Source of the DNA: Azonexus sp. | GTDB lineage: Bacteria; Pseudomonadota; Gammaproteobacteria; Burkholderiales; Rhodocyclaceae | Direction: 5' to 3' | DNA length: 8,548 nt | NCBI GenBank assembly: GCA_030697085.1 | Contig: JAUYQT010000230.1 | Coordinates: forward strand, 1-8,548 | Shown here: positions 6,321 to 8,548 of the stretch, one piece after another | Numbering within the stretch: the stretch's first letter is position 1 | Layout of the letters: the number at the start of each line of letters is the position of its first letter | Position numbers and translations under genes: made by a program | Notes under the pieces: model-generated | Database searches by the model: none | What the model was told of the DNA's origin: nothing | The model's input: only the letters and a program-made list of their open reading frames with translations

Positions 6321-7482
6321 AAAGGGTTCCAAGCGCATAGCGCACAAGGGTATTTTTTACCAAAGGTAGCCCGTTGGTCAGATTCAAGCCAAAATTCCGC
6401 AAGGGACGAAAACCCGGCGACGCTTCGCGAAATAGCCGCCGCAATCCATCCGTCGCAGTCTGCATCAATAGCGTTTCTTCGCGCCGCGCCCGTTGGTAGC
6501 GCTGAAGAAAGCGCTCTTCCCCGATATCACACCAGGGCTGCGCAACCAACAAGCACTCAGCCAAAGCCTTTGCGTCCTGAAAACCGAGATTGATACCATG
6601 TCCAGACAAGGGATGAATACCGTGCGCCGCATCGCCAATCAAAGCCAATCGGGGGGCAACGGTCTGAGGCACACGCATCAGACGCAACGGGAAAGCCACT
6701 GGCGCGGTGAGTGGCTCAAGTCGGCCCAAAATACCATTCCCGGCCGCAGAGACGCGATCACAGAGTTGCTCAGGCGGCAAGGCACAAAGTTGGTCAGCAT
6801 GATCATTTGGTGTTGACCACACGATTGAAATCCGGTTCCCGGGCAGCGGCAAATAGGCCAGAACACCATCACTCCGGAACCACTGAGAAGCGATATGGCG
6901 ATGAAACTTTTCAGTCGTGAAATTAGCGACCAGACCTTTTTCGCCATAAGGTGTATTAACCGCGGCAAGCCCTGCTGCCTGGCGCACCCAGGAATCACGA
7001 CCATCAGCACCAACCAGCAATCTGGCAGAAAGCACCCCACCATCACTCAAGGTAAGCACGGCCGCATCCTGACGGAATTCAAGCTGCGTAGGCTGGCCAG
7101 GAGAAAACAAGGTCAGGTTACTTTGCCGCTTGGCGCTTTCCCAAAATTCGCAAGCCATCTGGGAGGACTCGATAATCCAGCCCAACTCGGAAACGCCGGC
7201 ATCATATGATGAAAACTCCAGCCGACCACCGGCATCACCATGAATATCCATGGCGCGGATCGGTGTCAGACGAGTGGCGTCGAGATGGCGCCAGGCACCA
7301 ATCGATGTCAGAAAACTTGCGTTGACCGGGCTGACCGCATAAACCCGCGCATCCCAACCGGAAGCGGGTTGAGGCGAATTGCTCTCGACCAACGCAATGC
7401 GCAAGCGAGTATCACGCAAGGCAAGCGCCAAGCTGGCGCCAGCCAAGCCACCACCGACGATAATCAGATCAAATTGCTGCAT
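6319..7482 (-). CDS. UbiH/UbiF/VisC/COQ6-family FAD-dependent hydroxylase
   Basis: This is a class A flavoprotein monooxygenase of the family that hydroxylates the ubiquinone ring, probably at the inner membrane with other Ubi proteins. The product has 387 residues from the ATG at 7482, a usual length. Motifs in order are the FAD-binding GGGLAGAS (10-17), an Arg-containing stretch DARVYAVSP (44-52), the VGADGRDSWVR motif (157-167) and ALIGDAAHGIHPLSGHG (280-296) followed by INLGFQDA. This last block is highly typical of the UbiH/UbiF group. Which ring position it acts on cannot be decided from motifs, since paralogues share them, so no symbol is given. A TTG at 7494 would add four residues; neither start has a good Shine-Dalgarno. 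It lies 40 nt after the small unknown gene and 9 nt before dsbC. Confidence 0.9.
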   Translation of the reverse strand: MQQFDLIIVGGGLAGASLALALRDTRLRIALVESNSPQPASGWDARVYAVSPVNASFLTSIGAWRHLDATRLTPIRAMDIHGDAGGRLEFSSYDAGVSELGWIIESSQMACEFWESAKRQSNLTLFSPGQPTQLEFRQDAAVLTLSDGGVLSARLLVGADGRDSWVRQAAGLAAVNTPYGEKGLVANFTTEKFHRHIASQWFRSDGVLAYLPLPGNRISIVWSTPNDHADQLCALPPEQLCDRVSAAGNGILGRLEPLTAPVAFPLRLMRVPQTVAPRLALIGDAAHGIHPLSGHGINLGFQDAKALAECLLVAQPWCDIGEERFLQRYQRARREETLLMQTATDGLRRLFREASPGFRPLRNFGLNLTNGLPLVKNTLVRYALGTL

Positions 7483-7522
7483 GACAGCAATCAAGCCATT
7501 TCATCAGGATAAATCAATGCGC

Positions 7523-7885
7523 TCAGGTGGGGTTGCCGCTGGAAGGCGGCTTGCTCTGGCGAGGCCGACGATTTCCGCTTGGATTATTGCCGCCGGGATT
7601 ATTGGCATTGTTGCGTGGCCGGTGTTTTTTCGCCTGTCCGCCACCTGCGGGTTTATTTTGAAACATGGGAGGGCGATCCTGCCCAGTACCCTGTTCGTTA
7701 CCCGAGATACGGTTACCAGGAGCAAGCTGAATTTCCAGCTCAATAATTTCATCCCACTGATCGTCAGTTCTATCGCGTTCGGCGACAGAAAGAAGTTCTC
7801 GCAGGCGACGGCGATTATCGTTGGGTGGCGGAGAAGCCACAACGGGCGGAACTACGGGCGGGGTTTCAGGATTCGAATTAGTCAT
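7523..7885 (-). CDS. Small protein of unknown function, disordered and Pro/Asn/Gly/Arg rich
   Basis: I do not recognise this 120-residue protein. Residues 1-22 are proline and valine rich (PETPPVVPPVV). Residues 24-57 look helical and charged (RRRLRELLSVAERDR then WDEIIELEIQL, ending in APGNR) and are the only segment likely to fold. Residues 60-120 are low complexity, rich in Gly, Asn, Pro, Lys and Arg, and basic overall. There is no signal peptide, membrane segment or cysteine. Reality is supported by its full-length open frame on the strand of its neighbours and by filling the space between the HU and hydroxylase genes. The ATG is fixed because an in-frame TAA lies two codons upstream. No Shine-Dalgarno is visible, and the HU terminator ends 8 nt before the ATG. 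It may bind nucleic acid, but that is only a guess from the basic tail. Confidence 0.65.
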   Translation of the reverse strand: MTNSNPETPPVVPPVVASPPPNDNRRRLRELLSVAERDRTDDQWDEIIELEIQLAPGNRISGNEQGTGQDRPPMFQNKPAGGGQAKKHRPRNNANNPGGNNPSGNRRPRQSKPPSSGNPT

Positions 7886-7893
7886 CGCAAATT

Positions 7894-7924
7894 AAAAAGC
7901 GGAGCCCGGCAAAGCGAGCCCCGC
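7894..7924 (-). terminator. Rho-independent terminator after the HU gene
   Basis: On the minus strand a 10-bp stem (arm 7924-7915, loop 7914-7909, arm 7908-7899) pairs fully if two G-U pairs are allowed. It is followed by five T (7898-7894). It begins 16 nt after the HU stop. Its T run ends 8 nt before the ATG of the next gene. Confidence 0.8.
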
Positions 7925-7940
7925 ATTGAGTAATGCCAGA

Positions 7941-8240
7941 TTACTTCTTTTTGGCAGGGGACTTCTGGGGCGCAACGGCAGCCTTGAAGGCTGTACCCGC
8001 AGTAAATTTGGGAACCGTAGTAGCAAGAATCTTCAGCGTAGCACCGGTTTTTGGGTTCTTCCCGGTACGCGCTGCGCGCTGTGCCGACTTGAAAGTGCCA
8101 AACCCAACGAGAGTAACGGACTCGCCTTTAGCAACAGTCTGGACTACTGCACCAACAATAGCAGACAACACCTTGTCAGCAGCAGCCTTGGTAACACCAG
8201 CTTCTTTTGCAGCAACTTCGACCAGCTCGGATTTATTCAT
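7941..8240 (-). CDS. HU-family DNA-binding protein
   Basis: HU proteins are small dimeric nucleoid proteins that bend and compact DNA and assist replication, recombination and transcription. The 99-residue product begins MNKSELVE, has VGFGTF (45-50), and carries the DNA-binding arm RTGKNPKTG (58-66) with the conserved intercalating proline at 63. It then has PKFTAGTAFKAAV (77-89). Typical HU proteins have about 90 residues; the extra tail APQKSPAKKK is Lys/Pro rich and may add DNA contacts. The ATG has a full AGGAGG (8253-8248) 7 nt upstream, as expected for a highly expressed gene. It has its own promoter and terminator. The HU-alpha or HU-beta paralogue cannot be assigned, and IHF is less likely because the start MNKSEL and the length fit HU. 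Confidence 0.95.
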   Translation of the reverse strand: MNKSELVEVAAKEAGVTKAAADKVLSAIVGAVVQTVAKGESVTLVGFGTFKSAQRAARTGKNPKTGATLKILATTVPKFTAGTAFKAAVAPQKSPAKKK

Positions 8241-8247
8241 CTAAGTG

Positions 8248-8290
8248 CCTCCTGTTACTTGTTTATATTTAAGAAAACTGGCCGTTTGAA
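8248..8290 (-). promoter_or_regulatory. Predicted promoter and Shine-Dalgarno of the HU gene
   Basis: A -35-like TTCAAA (8290-8285, 4 of 6) and a -10 TATAAA (8267-8262, 5 of 6) are 17 bp apart. Transcription would start near 8255, giving a leader of about 15 nt that just includes the AGGAGG at 8253-8248. The short leader makes the exact promoter uncertain; the Shine-Dalgarno is firm. Confidence 0.45.
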
Positions 8291-8294
8291 CGGC
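8281..8294. repeat. 14-bp palindrome over the HU -35 element
   Basis: GCCGTT and AACGGC are perfect inverted arms around a 2-bp centre. The palindrome contains the predicted -35 hexamer of the HU gene, the place where a repressor site would be effective. No known regulator motif was recognised. Confidence 0.5.
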
Positions 8295-8435
8295 AGCGAA
8301 CTAAAAGTAGCACACCTTGATTGATATGTGTTGGCACGAAAAGGCTTATTCAGGAAGGATACTATGAAAATAGGCAATTTAAACACGCCCCCCCTGGCGC
8401 CAGCCGTTGCCTCTATGGTCGCAGCAGCTACTACA

Positions 8436-8470
8436 AATGGCAACCCCGGCGCACGGCCGGGGCTGCCATT
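8436..8470 (-). terminator. Long GC-rich hairpin, probable terminator of the gene ending at 8488
   Basis: The 15-nt arms (8470-8456 and 8450-8436 on the minus strand) pair completely with one G-U, around a 5-nt loop. The hairpin lies 17 nt after the stop codon at 8488. The following bases (TGTAG after ATT) form only a weak U run, so termination may be inefficient. It might instead protect the 3' end of the RNA. Confidence 0.55.
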
Positions 8471-8487
8471 CATACTATCAAGCAATA

Positions 8488-8548
8488 TTACTTGCTTTCT
8501 TCCTTCGGCTTTTCGCCATGGGAAAGTTCGGCAGCACCTTCATTGTGC
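8488..8548 (-). CDS. C-terminal end of an unidentified protein (cut by window edge)
   Basis: A minus-strand frame enters from the right edge and ends at a TAA (8490-8488). It encodes only 19 complete residues, ending GEKPKEESK, a charged hydrophilic tail such as often ends cytoplasmic proteins. The strand matches all neighbours and a strong hairpin follows the stop, both supporting a real gene end. Too little is present to name the protein. Confidence 0.5.
   Translation of the reverse strand, partial: HNEGAAELSHGEKPKEESK

Noticed and set aside
7483..7494. TTG start at 7494 for the hydroxylase
   Set aside because: It adds only four residues and has no better ribosome binding site than the ATG at 7482, which places the FAD motif at the usual distance from the N-terminus.
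8331..8345. Sigma54 promoter on the plus strand (TTGGCACG then GGC)
   Set aside because: The distance between the GG and GC dinucleotides is one base too short, and sigma54 promoters tolerate spacing changes poorly; the predicted start would also fall inside the Shine-Dalgarno.
8255..8485. Minus-strand open frame of 76 codons upstream of HU
   Set aside because: It runs through the long hairpin, the HU promoter and the palindrome, has no Shine-Dalgarno, and its composition looks non-coding.

Overview
The window is a stretch of ordinary core chromosome from a Gram-negative bacterium, most likely a betaproteobacterium. A Rhodocyclales-like genome would fit, but that is inference from gene content and protein style, since no sequence search was possible. 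Every gene I can support is on the minus strand, so the window reads biologically from right (8548) to left (1). I see no mobile element, CRISPR array, tRNA or rRNA.

Right part (8548 to about 5557). The C-terminal tail of an unidentified gene ends at 8488 and is followed by a long GC-rich hairpin. Next come an HU-type nucleoid protein gene with its own promoter, a strong Shine-Dalgarno sequence and a rho-independent terminator; a small unrecognised gene for a disordered, Pro/Asn/Gly/Arg-rich protein; a UbiH/UbiF-family FAD hydroxylase (ubiquinone biosynthesis); and dsbC (periplasmic disulfide isomerase). dsbC ends at a strong terminator that is symmetric enough to work on both strands.

Middle (about 5556 to 5224). 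An AT-rich, gene-free stretch carries a 10-bp-armed inverted repeat, a sigma70-type promoter and an array of TGGGN boxes that match the known MraZ operator. Its spacing is based on 10-bp steps.

Left part (5223 to 1). This is the start of the dcw (division and cell wall) cluster in its classical order: mraZ, rsmH, ftsL, ftsI, murE, murF (murF is cut by the window edge). Every junction overlaps by 1 or 4 nt, so the genes are probably one translationally coupled transcript driven from the MraZ-controlled promoter. Together they give a cluster repressor, a 16S rRNA methyltransferase, two divisome proteins and two ligases that build the peptidoglycan stem peptide. The DNPR motif in MurE indicates meso-diaminopimelate peptidoglycan.

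I found no previously undescribed multi-gene system. The points most worth a second look are the extended MraZ operator, the terminator lying 8 nt before the start codon of the unknown small gene, and that small gene itself.
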